A DNA stretch of 64,000 nucleotides from contig NZ_JAJSLW010000017.1 of NCBI RefSeq assembly GCF_021729145.1, positions 50,835-114,834 of the forward strand, written 5' to 3'. Below the pieces are notes generated by a model. It worked only from the letters and a program-made list of their open reading frames with translations, ran no database searches and was not told the DNA's origin. The stretch comes from Membranihabitans maritimus. GTDB taxonomy: Bacteria; Bacteroidota; Bacteroidia; Chitinophagales; Saprospiraceae. This document shows, one piece after another, positions 44,734-52,334 of the stretch. The first letter of the stretch is position 1. Each line of letters starts with the position of its first letter. Made by a program: the position numbers and the translations under genes.

Positions 44734-46530
44734 ATGGTAAAGTCTATCAACTTTTTAGTACTAATCATTATAGCTCTTTTTGCAGTGAGTTGCGAAAAGG
44801 ATAAAGGTCTCATTCCTACCGGGGAGAATCAAGAATCTGTTGCAAATACCATTTTTCTGGACGGGGAAAAGGGAAGTTCAGATGAATTTTCACGTGCAGT
44901 AGAAGCCGCCCTTGAAGATTCTTCAGGTATAGAACTGGACTGGTCACGGGAATCGGTAAAACCTTTTACCCGTGCCAATAAAATACTCGTGGTGCCGGTA
45001 AAAAATTCTTCTGATTATGTAATGTTCTATAAAGAAAAAGGGAAGATATTGTACAAGTATCTGCATCCACTGCAAGGACAAGATGAAGATAAGATATTTG
45101 AAGAGATGACGTTCCAGGTGGTTAACGATTCAAAGGAATTGGGTACTATTGGACAATTTGCAGGCAAAGCTGCGGAAAAGATTGCAAAGATCGAAGTAAG
45201 AATACCGGATGATCCTTGCGGTTGTGAAGGCAGTGGAATTGGGGAATGGTTGAAAAACACCTGGCAGGATTTTGGAAACTGGCTCGGTGGATTGGGAGGT
45301 GCCATAAGTAATCTATTCAATACTTCTTCGGACGGAAGGTATGAAGGGACCTCTTCAAACTATTTTGCAAGTAATGGTTCGGACGGATCGTCCACAGTGG
45401 GAAATTATAGCGGGATCCCAAATGATAATATAGGGATAAATTATGAAGGAGGGTACGCCTCAACTTATAACAATCTGGGAGAGCTATTTAATTACAACAA
45501 TAATATCCTGCTGGATGTCCTACCTAACCTGTCAAATGGCGGTGGCTCAAAAGCAGAGTGGCTTAGGGATAATCCGGATGAGATGATTAATATCCACTTT
45601 TATATTGATGTCTACGGGGATACCAAAGAAGCTAAACAGGCGGCAGATAAGTATTATGAATTGATGCAATATAGTTTGTTTGAAAACGAAGGAATTAATT
45701 TAATCGACTATGAACCGGACGAATTTTTAGCCGCATCTACATTGTATGAGGTTCTTAGAGATGGTTATGTTTGGGGATTTCCAGATAAAGAAGAGGCTTT
45801 ATTTTATCTGGAAATGTTTGAAAAGGATATTCTTCCTCTTGGAATTACGTTTATTCCCGGAGGAATTGGTGACGCAGCAGATATTTTGCTGAATTGTAAT
45901 ACTATTAGTTGGGGATGTGCTTGGGCTGTTTTGGGAGTATTAGTTCCAGTTGATGAGTTATTGGATATCTGGAAAAAACGAAGCCAATTCAAGGCAGCGT
46001 GGAGAGCCATAAATAGTTATGACGATTTGGAATCTGCTTGGAGGTTACTCAAGAATTGTGATAAACCAATACGTACCAACACAAGTATTTTGGATGATGT
46101 ACGAAAAGCGCTTCAACGGGGAACCAAAAGCGTAAGTAGCGTCGTTAATCATGCTAACGTTTCGTATATTACATCGTCAACGGTCCAGCATATATTCAGG
46201 GGATCGGGTAGTGGTGGTGTCCATCATATTTCGGCTCTTATTGCGGATTCGGATACATATAAAATTCATAGTCGCTTGTCAATGAGTAAGGGATGTTATA
46301 GAGCAACTGTGTATAAAAATGGAACTCCTATGTCTTCAATAAAAGATTTTTTCCCTGATGATTGGGATGAATATAAAGTTATCGAAGAAATAAAAGAGGC
46401 TTGGAACAATAAAAGTTATGTAGGAGGAAATACTTATGATGGTTATGCATCAAATGGAAAAAGAATAAGAATGTTTATTGCGAATGAAGGTACTTCTTCA
46501 GAGAGGATTATCTCTGCATTTCCACAGTAA
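44734..46530 (+). CDS. Lipoprotein with C-terminal EndoU-type nuclease domain (polymorphic toxin)
   Basis: A 598-residue protein that I read as a cell-surface toxin. The ATG at 44734 starts a lipoprotein signal (KSINFLVLIIIALFAVSC, Cys20, then EKDKG, a charge pattern resembling the surface-export signal of Bacteroidota lipoproteins). The trunk (about 25-360) has no recognised domain. About 365-411 is a hydrophobic, glycine-rich segment (FIPGGIGDAADILLNCN … LGVLVPVDELLD) like the pre-toxin regions of polymorphic toxins. The C-terminus fits bacterial EndoU: H486 in VQHIFRGSG, H497/H498 in GGVHHISAL, K537 in IKDFFPDDWDEY, and the end IISAFPQ. EndoU enzymes cleave RNA, often tRNA. Residues 412-510 are encoded by a 299-bp repeat shared with the orphan module at 47.4 kb. 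The immunity gene follows after 10 bp. There is no Rhs or CdiA trunk. Confidence 0.78.
   Translation: MVKSINFLVLIIIALFAVSCEKDKGLIPTGENQESVANTIFLDGEKGSSDEFSRAVEAALEDSSGIELDWSRESVKPFTRANKILVVPVKNSSDYVMFYKEKGKILYKYLHPLQGQDEDKIFEEMTFQVVNDSKELGTIGQFAGKAAEKIAKIEVRIPDDPCGCEGSGIGEWLKNTWQDFGNWLGGLGGAISNLFNTSSDGRYEGTSSNYFASNGSDGSSTVGNYSGIPNDNIGINYEGGYASTYNNLGELFNYNNNILLDVLPNLSNGGGSKAEWLRDNPDEMINIHFYIDVYGDTKEAKQAADKYYELMQYSLFENEGINLIDYEPDEFLAASTLYEVLRDGYVWGFPDKEEALFYLEMFEKDILPLGITFIPGGIGDAADILLNCNTISWGCAWAVLGVLVPVDELLDIWKKRSQFKAAWRAINSYDDLESAWRLLKNCDKPIRTNTSILDDVRKALQRGTKSVSSVVNHANVSYITSSTVQHIFRGSGSGGVHHISALIADSDTYKIHSRLSMSKGCYRATVYKNGTPMSSIKDFFPDDWDEYKVIEEIKEAWNNKSYVGGNTYDGYASNGKRIRMFIANEGTSSERIISAFPQ
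45967..46265 (+). repeat. 299-bp perfect direct repeat, copy 1 (inside the toxin gene)
   Basis: Identical to 47447-47745 at every position, with similarity continuing nine more bases after one mismatch. It encodes toxin residues 412-510 in the same frame as the other copy, starting at IWKKRSQ just after the pre-toxin segment and ending after the catalytic His pair. Confidence 0.97.
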
Positions 46531-46540
46531 TTAAAAAGAT

Positions 46541-47020
46541 ATGGTAATTAAAAATCTAGTTTTTTATATAAAATTAAATGATCGAGGTCAGTATTATTTT
46601 GACTTTTGGTTTGAACCTTCGAACTGGAGCAAAGTATTAAGTGGCTGGGCGTTGGAATATACAACAGTAGAGAATGTGAATAGGTTGCTCGGAGAAATTA
46701 AGCAGTTAAGTAATAGGGAGCTAACCAAAAATGCAATGATCACATCTAATGAAAGTCATATCTATATTCAAGAAAGAGATGAAGTCACGTTTGATATGGA
46801 GCTTGTTACCGAGTTAAAACCAGTAACATTACCGATAGAAGATACATTGTTTCTATTCCGTAAATATCGGGATTGGTTGGAAAGATACGAAAACTGCCAA
46901 ATCCCCGGACTGATCCCGGAATCCAAACTCGACACCTGGTCCTGCGTACCCAATGAATACGTGAAACCAGAATACTGGGAGAAGGTAAAGAAGGAAAGGG
47001 AGGATGGCGAAGAAGTGTAA
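46541..47020 (+). CDS. Probable immunity protein of the EndoU toxin
   Basis: A 159-residue cytoplasmic protein without signal peptide or known domain, starting 10 bp after the toxin gene. The N-terminus (IKLNDRGQYYFDFWFEPSNW) and the C-terminus (IPGLIPESKLDTWSCVPNEY … REDGEEV) are shared with the second immunity-like protein at 48.0 kb, while the middle differs. The position directly behind a toxin and the pairing with a second divergent toxin/immunity set make it the likely antidote, neutralising EndoU by binding; no such activity is shown. The last 84 bp belong to a 101-bp repeat that extends past the stop. A terminator overlaps the end of that repeat. Confidence 0.72.
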   Translation: MVIKNLVFYIKLNDRGQYYFDFWFEPSNWSKVLSGWALEYTTVENVNRLLGEIKQLSNRELTKNAMITSNESHIYIQERDEVTFDMELVTELKPVTLPIEDTLFLFRKYRDWLERYENCQIPGLIPESKLDTWSCVPNEYVKPEYWEKVKKEREDGEEV

Positions 47021-47037
47021 ACAATTAGGGCCGGTGT
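46937..47037 (+). repeat. 101-bp 3' repeat, copy 1
   Basis: Matches 48408-48508 with three mismatches. It covers the last 28 codons of the immunity gene, the stop and the first arm of the terminator, and so marks the 3' edge of the exchangeable cassette. Confidence 0.95.
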
Positions 47038-47055
47038 AGTGCCGGCTCTGTTTTT
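47028..47055 (+). terminator. Terminator after first immunity gene
   Basis: GGGCCGG at 47028-47034 pairs with CCGGCTC at 47042-47048 (one G-T pair), followed by T5 at 47051-47055. Confidence 0.8.
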
Positions 47056-47425
47056 GGATAATAGCGTTAGGATTAGGTTTTGGGGATTTTTGGTGTGGGA
47101 CGCCTTCATGGGGTTCTTTGACTATATAACCCGAGTAAGGTGCTGTTTTTTTTTGTCCCTTTGTCTTGAAACAAAGAGACGAAAATTCAAGACAAAATAA
47201 TTGCATTCGCTCATACCCGGCACCCGCACCCACCTATTTTGTCCTTCCCTTTCCCGCTATATAGTGTGCAGAATATAATAAAGTCATAAACAAAGTATAT
47301 GTTAATTTATATTTCTGCTTTTTGATAAGGGGAGAAGGAGTTGTCTCCGGGGTAGGAAGGACCTATAAAATTGTTACTATACTACTGACGATTTGATTTG
47401 ACCGGTTTCGGGCTCAGCAATCCCT
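47056..47425. other. Spacer between toxin cassettes, with an inverted repeat
   Basis: No gene. TTTGTCTTGAA at 47160-47170 pairs perfectly with TTCAAGACAAA at 47186-47196, and inside it GTCCCTTTGT/ACAAAGAGAC can form an overlapping hairpin (alternative pairing). The element looks like a dispersed intergenic repeat of the genome, but no second copy is in the window. A T-rich run of about ten T precedes it. Confidence 0.5.
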
Positions 47426-48001
47426 TTGGGCTTACCGATCCCTCAAATCTGGAAAAAACGAAGCCAATTCAAGGCAGCGTGGAGAGCCATAAATAGTTAT
47501 GACGATTTGGAATCTGCTTGGAGGTTACTCAAGAATTGTGATAAACCAATACGTACCAACACAAGTATTTTGGATGATGTACGAAAAGCGCTTCAACGGG
47601 GAACCAAAAGCGTAAGTAGCGTCGTTAATCATGCTAACGTTTCGTATATTACATCGTCAACGGTCCAGCATATATTCAGGGGATCGGGTAGTGGTGGTGT
47701 CCATCATATTTCGGCTCTTATTGCGGATTCGGATACATATAAAATACATAGTCGTGTGCCAACGAGTAATGGGTGCTATAAAGCGGAGATTTATAAAAAC
47801 GGCGTAAAATTGACACCGAACAAAGATTTTTTCCCCGATGAGTGGGATGAATATGATGTAGTGGATGCAATAAAGGAGGCTTATAATAATGCTGTTAAGT
47901 TGCCGGGAGATAATAACCACTGGATGGGTACTTCTAATGGCATTGATATTTTAATGTACAAGGCTTTAGATGGAAGAATTATTAGTGCTTTTCCTCAGTA
48001 A
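47426..48001 (+). CDS. Orphan EndoU toxin module without secretion signal
   Basis: A 191-residue protein starting at TTG 47426 (no ATG is available; an in-frame TGA lies about 30 bp upstream). From residue 8 (IWKKRSQ) it is identical to the toxin at 44.7 kb for about 99 residues, including H82 and H93/H94, because of the 299-bp repeat. The remainder (VPTSNGCYKAEIYKNGVKL … KDFFPDEWDEYDVVDAIKE … IISAFPQ) is homologous but clearly different, and keeps the lysine of the EndoU triad. It has no signal peptide, lipobox, trunk or pre-toxin segment, so it is a headless tip. Translation as such may not occur; the likely role is as a reserve cassette that recombination joins to the trunk. The immunity gene follows after 10 bp. 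Confidence 0.72.
   Translation: MGLPIPQIWKKRSQFKAAWRAINSYDDLESAWRLLKNCDKPIRTNTSILDDVRKALQRGTKSVSSVVNHANVSYITSSTVQHIFRGSGSGGVHHISALIADSDTYKIHSRVPTSNGCYKAEIYKNGVKLTPNKDFFPDEWDEYDVVDAIKEAYNNAVKLPGDNNHWMGTSNGIDILMYKALDGRIISAFPQ
47447..47745 (+). repeat. 299-bp perfect direct repeat, copy 2 (orphan module)
   Basis: Exact copy of 45967-46265, displaced by 1480 bp. After it the two modules diverge to roughly two-thirds identity at DNA level. Confidence 0.97.
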
Positions 48002-48011
48002 AAATCTATGC

Positions 48012-48491
48012 ATGAGTAAATTAATTGAAAATATTTCATTCAGAGTCACAATATACGATCGAGGTTGGAGAATACTTAGTTTTTGGTTTGAACCGGAAGA
48101 TATATGTAAAGTCTTTCAATATTACAGTGATATTTGCAGGAATTTAAAAGAGTTTGATGAATTGCTTATTAATTTGAAGGAACAAAAAAAATTAACTCAA
48201 CCGACAAAAGATCTTGGCAGAAATGATTCAAGCTTACAGGTTTTTGGAGATAAAACAATTTTGAATTGTGAATATGTTTCGGGATATCCTCCTTTGGAAA
48301 TTAAAACCGAAGAGGTAATTGATTTTTTTCAATTATTTAGAAATTGGTATGCTGATTATGAATTTGGTAAAATTCCCGGTCTAATCCCCAAATCCAGACT
48401 CGATTCTTGGTCCTGCGTACCCAATGAATACGTGAAACCAGAATACTGGGAGAAGGTGAAGAAGAAAAGGGAGGATGGGGAAGAAGTGTAA
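48012..48491 (+). CDS. Probable immunity protein of the orphan EndoU module
   Basis: A 159-residue protein, the same length as the first immunity protein. ATG 48012 (MSKLIENISFRVTIYDRGWR) is preferred over the longer frame from 47970, which overlaps the toxin end. N-terminal DRG…FWFEPE and C-terminal IPGLIPKSRLDSWSCVPNEY are shared with the first protein, while the middle (about 30-125) is strongly diverged, the pattern expected when each antidote recognises its own toxin half. The last 84 bp are almost identical to the first copy. It ends before a GC-rich terminator. Confidence 0.7.
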   Translation: MSKLIENISFRVTIYDRGWRILSFWFEPEDICKVFQYYSDICRNLKEFDELLINLKEQKKLTQPTKDLGRNDSSLQVFGDKTILNCEYVSGYPPLEIKTEEVIDFFQLFRNWYADYEFGKIPGLIPKSRLDSWSCVPNEYVKPEYWEKVKKKREDGEEV

Positions 48492-48508
48492 ACAATTAGG
48501 GCCGGTGT
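48408..48508 (+). repeat. 101-bp 3' repeat, copy 2
   Basis: Three mismatches to 46937-47037. Together with the 299-bp repeat it delimits the second cassette (47447-48508, about 1.06 kb). Confidence 0.95.
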
Positions 48509-48526
48509 GAAAGTCGGCCCTGTTTT
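48499..48526 (+). terminator. Terminator after second immunity gene
   Basis: GGGCCG at 48499-48504 pairs with CGGCCC at 48515-48520, followed by TG and T4. Confidence 0.82.
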
Positions 48527-48864
48527 CGAATAAAAATGTTAGGACCGGCTTTTAGAAAGATTTGACGTGGGGCATCCGCTTGATTTGACGGCGTTAGTTC
48601 GATTTACAGCCTCAACTTAATAGAATTGAGGGATCCCTTTGGTGATACAACCCATGTACGGCATTTTTTTTTGCCACGAAGGTTTACCCTTTCACCAAAA
48701 GAGCACTATAAGACACAAATTGTTTTGTGCCGGGTGACCCCGTTTAAAAACGGGACCGGGCACGGCGAAAATTTTTAACAATGTGATTTTTTAAACACCC
48801 TCGCCGGAGATCTGTGGTTTAATTATTACTTTAGTGATTAGCCCTATACAAGTTAAAAATTCGT
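48527..48864. other. Spacer with a long imperfect hairpin
   Basis: No gene. GTGCCGGGT at 48727-48735 pairs with ACCGGGCAC at 48755-48763 (one mismatch), enclosing CCCGTTT/AAACGGG around two A. This nested stem lies about 100 bp before the WG-repeat gene and could be a structured leader, a terminator or a decayed repeat. Confidence 0.45.
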
Positions 48865-50079
48865 ATGCCTTATAAACATATAATTTTGGTATTTATAGGA
48901 ATGGGTATTTTAGCCAGTGTAAATGCTCAAACCTCTCGGGATGACTTTATGTATTATTTAGAATATATGGGTTATCTGACTGATTACCCGGAAAATGAGG
49001 ACACTACTGATTTACGTCTTCGCTCAGGTTTTATGAATAAGAGAGGAAAAGTGATTATAGAACCGCAGGAATACACCAAAATACTGAACTTTCGGAATGG
49101 AATTGCCAACGTCGTATTAAATAGTACATACGGGTATATCGATGAGGAGAATAACCGAAAGCTTTTTCCCCAATTCCACAAGGCTTACTGGAATGGAAAA
49201 TTTGGTATGGCTGAAGACGAAAACAAGAAATCAGCATTGATCGATATGTCGGGTAAATTAATCACCGGATATACATATGATCTAATGAAACATATCAGCC
49301 CCCAATCTAATTTTATAATGGTCAAGAAAAATGATTCCATCAACTTTATTGACACGGAAGGACGAGTTGTTTTTCATGATTCCATTCGATTGACTGAAAT
49401 GGGAATTTTTCATTCTGTCGCTGCATATGAAGGTCGAAATGGAAAGCTCGGACTGATCCATAAGGATGGTTATAAAGTTACTCCACCTGAGTACGATCAT
49501 TTATATGGTGAATATTTTGCCCCGACCTGGGTAGCGGGTAAGAATGATAAATATGGCCTCATCAATTGTGATGGGGAAATTGTAGTACCCATAAAATACG
49601 ATAAAATTAATTACGTGGTTTGTGACGGAGACCCTGTGCCGGTAAAAAAAGGGGATAAATTCGGTTATGTGCTCGGGACAGAAATTATTATTCCTTTTGA
49701 ATATGAAGAGGCTTTGCCTTTTATTGACGGAAGAGCACGAGTGAAAAAGGACGGACTACACCATTTTATTAACAAAAAGAATAAAATCCTGGCTTCATTC
49801 AAACATGATGGTGGATGGAATGGGAAAAACTATGTTTCTACCTTTAGAGTAAGGTTTAGACAGAATAAAAAGTTTGGATATTTGAATAAAAGAGGCCAAC
49901 TTAAAATAGATCCGGTATTTGATTATGCATTCTCTTTCAAGGAAGGAATAGCACGGGTCGGTATCAACGGACATTGGGGATTTATTGATATGTTTGGGAA
50001 TCCTGTGATCCCTATCAAATTCTTTTACCTTTCAGATATTAATGAAGGAAAAATCCTTTTTGTGGAAGAATTTGAATAG
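48865..50079 (+). CDS. Secreted WG-repeat protein
   Basis: A 404-residue protein with a signal peptide (YKHIILVFIGMGILASVNAQ) followed by WG repeats: units like FRNGIANVVLNSTYGYIDEE, WVAGKNDKYGLINCDGEIVV, FGYLNKRGQLKIDPVFDYAF and EGIARVGINGHWGFIDMFGN. About eight copies form a beta-structure. Such proteins are periplasmic or surface and their functions are mostly unknown. It stands 41 bp upstream of the M1 peptidase gene on the same strand and may be co-transcribed. It starts about 340 bp after the second toxin cassette; nothing shows a functional link. Confidence 0.85.
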   Translation: MPYKHIILVFIGMGILASVNAQTSRDDFMYYLEYMGYLTDYPENEDTTDLRLRSGFMNKRGKVIIEPQEYTKILNFRNGIANVVLNSTYGYIDEENNRKLFPQFHKAYWNGKFGMAEDENKKSALIDMSGKLITGYTYDLMKHISPQSNFIMVKKNDSINFIDTEGRVVFHDSIRLTEMGIFHSVAAYEGRNGKLGLIHKDGYKVTPPEYDHLYGEYFAPTWVAGKNDKYGLINCDGEIVVPIKYDKINYVVCDGDPVPVKKGDKFGYVLGTEIIIPFEYEEALPFIDGRARVKKDGLHHFINKKNKILASFKHDGGWNGKNYVSTFRVRFRQNKKFGYLNKRGQLKIDPVFDYAFSFKEGIARVGINGHWGFIDMFGNPVIPIKFFYLSDINEGKILFVEEFE

Positions 50080-50120
50080 GATAGAAGAGAGATATGCTGC
50101 AATATTTTAACAAAACAAAA

Positions 50121-51794
50121 ATGACAAACAGATTCTTCTTATTAATCGGGGTGTTTTTATTGCTTACTTCCTGTTCTACCAAAAAACACCTTGCTACCCA
50201 CCATTTTGATAGGGAAGAAGCGTATCCTGAATTTACTGAGGCTGACTCCCTTATTGGTACGCTTTCGAGGTATAGAAGTTCATTCGATGTATATTATTAC
50301 GATCTGGACCTGGAAGTGGATATCGAAAATCAATTTCTCGATGGGGAAGTGGCTATACACTTTACCGCTGTTGATGATCTGGATACCATCCAGATTGACC
50401 TGTATGAAAACCTTGCGATTGACGGGATTTATTATGGGGCTGATTCGCTTCGACACCATAGGAAACACAACGCCGTTTTTATTGAGTTTGACAATACCAT
50501 TCGCAAAGGACAAGATGTGGTACTGGAAGTACGGTATTCCGGCCATCCGGTAGAAGCGCCCCGGCCGCCCTGGTACGGCGGAATGGTATGGGAAGAAGAT
50601 AAAGACCATAATCCCTGGGTGGGCGTTGCCTGCGAAGGTTCCGGTCCCAGTATCTGGTGGCCGGTAAAAGACCATTTGTCAGATGAGCCGGATTCGGTGA
50701 GGTTGGAAGTGACTATTCCCGAAGGATTATTTTGTGTAAGTAACGGGAAATTAGTGAATCAAACGAATGGTAACAATACAACTACTTTTACGTGGAAGAC
50801 CCAATATCCCATCAATTCCTATAATGTGACTTTATATCTAGGGAATTACGAATATTTTACCATTCCGTATGAGGCAGAGGATACCATATATGACCTTGAT
50901 TTCTACGTTTTGCCAAGGAACCTGGAAAAGGCAAAAGAGCATTTCCGGCAAACGGTAGATGTTATCCGGTTTTTTGAAGAAACCTTCGGGGAATATCCCT
51001 GGTGGAGGGAAGGCTTTAAACTGGTGGAAAGCCCATACAGGGGTATGGAGCACCAGACAGCAATAGCATATGGAGACCGGTATAAGAACCGAAAATTCCT
51101 GGGTTTTGACCATATAATTGTTCACGAGGCGGCCCACGAGTGGTGGGGGAATGCGGTTTCGGTAAGTGATTTTGCTGAAATATGGCTGCACGAAGGCTTT
51201 GCTACCTATAGTGAAGCGTTATATGTAGAGCATACAAAAGGATATGAGGCCTACCTGGAGTATATCGAAAGAAAAACCTGGAGAATAAATGATGAAAAAC
51301 CGGTAGTCGGGCCGCATCACGTCAATTATTGGGACAAAACCGATAACGATCCCTATAACAAAGGGGCATTGATCCTGCACACGCTGCGCAATGCAATAAA
51401 TAGTGACACTGTGTTTTTTGATATCCTCAAAAGCTTTTACTCAAGACACAAATATTCCATTGTTTCCACAGAAGATTTTATTGCCGTGGTAAATGAAAAA
51501 ACCGGGGACGATTACAAATGGTTTTTTGACCATTATCTCTATAAAAATGTCAGCCCGCATCTCAACTGGAAATATTATTTTAATGAAGAGAATTTTCGAT
51601 ATGAATTATTATATCGCTGGGAGTTTACGGATGACAATTTTAGATTACCCGTTACCATTCAAAGGCTCAACGGAAAAATATCCAGGATTCTTCCGGAAAA
51701 CCAATTAAAAAGGGTATTGGGTCTAACCGGTAAAGATATTCGGATTAATCCCGATCAATCCTACATCTTTTTGAGGGAGGATAAGGATTTATAG
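50121..51794 (+). CDS. M1 family metallopeptidase lipoprotein
   Basis: Zinc aminopeptidase-like protein of 557 residues. Start ATG 50121 begins a lipoprotein signal (FFLLIGVFLLLTSCSTKKHL). The zinc site is complete: H335-E-A-A-H339 (IIVHEAAHEWWGN) and E358 in LHEGFATYSEA, the 18-residue spacing of gluzincins. The exopeptidase GAMEN loop is represented by SPYRGMEHQTAIAYGD. The C-terminal helical domain of longer M1 enzymes is short or absent, usual in this Bacteroidota subgroup. It likely trims peptides at the outer membrane or in the periplasm. It follows the WG-repeat gene closely. Confidence 0.92.
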   Translation: MTNRFFLLIGVFLLLTSCSTKKHLATHHFDREEAYPEFTEADSLIGTLSRYRSSFDVYYYDLDLEVDIENQFLDGEVAIHFTAVDDLDTIQIDLYENLAIDGIYYGADSLRHHRKHNAVFIEFDNTIRKGQDVVLEVRYSGHPVEAPRPPWYGGMVWEEDKDHNPWVGVACEGSGPSIWWPVKDHLSDEPDSVRLEVTIPEGLFCVSNGKLVNQTNGNNTTTFTWKTQYPINSYNVTLYLGNYEYFTIPYEAEDTIYDLDFYVLPRNLEKAKEHFRQTVDVIRFFEETFGEYPWWREGFKLVESPYRGMEHQTAIAYGDRYKNRKFLGFDHIIVHEAAHEWWGNAVSVSDFAEIWLHEGFATYSEALYVEHTKGYEAYLEYIERKTWRINDEKPVVGPHHVNYWDKTDNDPYNKGALILHTLRNAINSDTVFFDILKSFYSRHKYSIVSTEDFIAVVNEKTGDDYKWFFDHYLYKNVSPHLNWKYYFNEENFRYELLYRWEFTDDNFRLPVTIQRLNGKISRILPENQLKRVLGLTGKDIRINPDQSYIFLREDKDL

Positions 51795-51869
51795 AAAAAT
51801 TAATGATTTTTTTCAAGGGTTTTTACTATGCTATAGTATTTCACCTTGAGGTCTAAGTTAATGAAGTGT

Positions 51870-52291
51870 CTAATCGGTAAGTTCCCGCTTTACTCCTTTC
51901 TGATATTTTTTCATAAAGCCCCATTCCGACACTTTATATGGTTTAGATAAAAGTTCTACCGGGAGGTTGAGTTTTTTACTTAATAACGATACATGCTATA
52001 GTGTTAGTGGAGCTTTATAGGATAATATTTTACTAGCGGTAGCCTTGGATCCAAAATAGGCGATCAAGTCTTTTTGTTTAAGTCGCCCATGTATTACAAT
52101 TTCATTTTGATTACCTGTATGGGATCTGCTTCTTCGATTGGATATTTTTCTTCTTCATATTTGTTAATCAGAAGAGATAAAAGGTCAAATTCATCACTGA
52201 GGTCGGGATCGTCAGTGGAATGGAATATTTCATCCAATCTCTCCAAAGCCGTGTTGTATTGTTCTTCATTTTTTATGATGGACCAATTCAC
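51870..52291 (-). pseudogene. Decayed HigA-type antitoxin / XRE regulator gene
   Basis: The intact N-terminal frame (52291-52094, 65 residues; IIKNEEQYNTALERLDEIFH, LINKYEEEKYPIEEADPIQV) is the N-terminal domain of HigA-family antitoxins. Such proteins continue with a helix-turn-helix. Here that part is present but in another frame: RLKQKDLIAYFGSKATASKI and LSYKAPLTL, then an in-frame stop (TAG, minus strand of 51996-51998), then HVSLLSKKLNLPVELLSKPY and a final stop at 51870. So the gene has both a frameshift and a nonsense codon. No HigB toxin gene is adjacent; the 44 bp upstream lead directly into the next gene. It is a remnant of a toxin-antitoxin-like or solitary regulator gene. Confidence 0.75.
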
Positions 52292-52334
52292 TCTTATTTA
52301 CTTTCAAGTAATTTATAAACATTTCTATTTAGCC

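Noticed and set aside
47396..47460. Alternate frame reading FGLSNPFGLTDPSNL before the orphan toxin, reminiscent of Rhs-type junctions
   Set aside because: Only about 20 residues between stops and out of frame with the toxin; too short to call an Rhs remnant.
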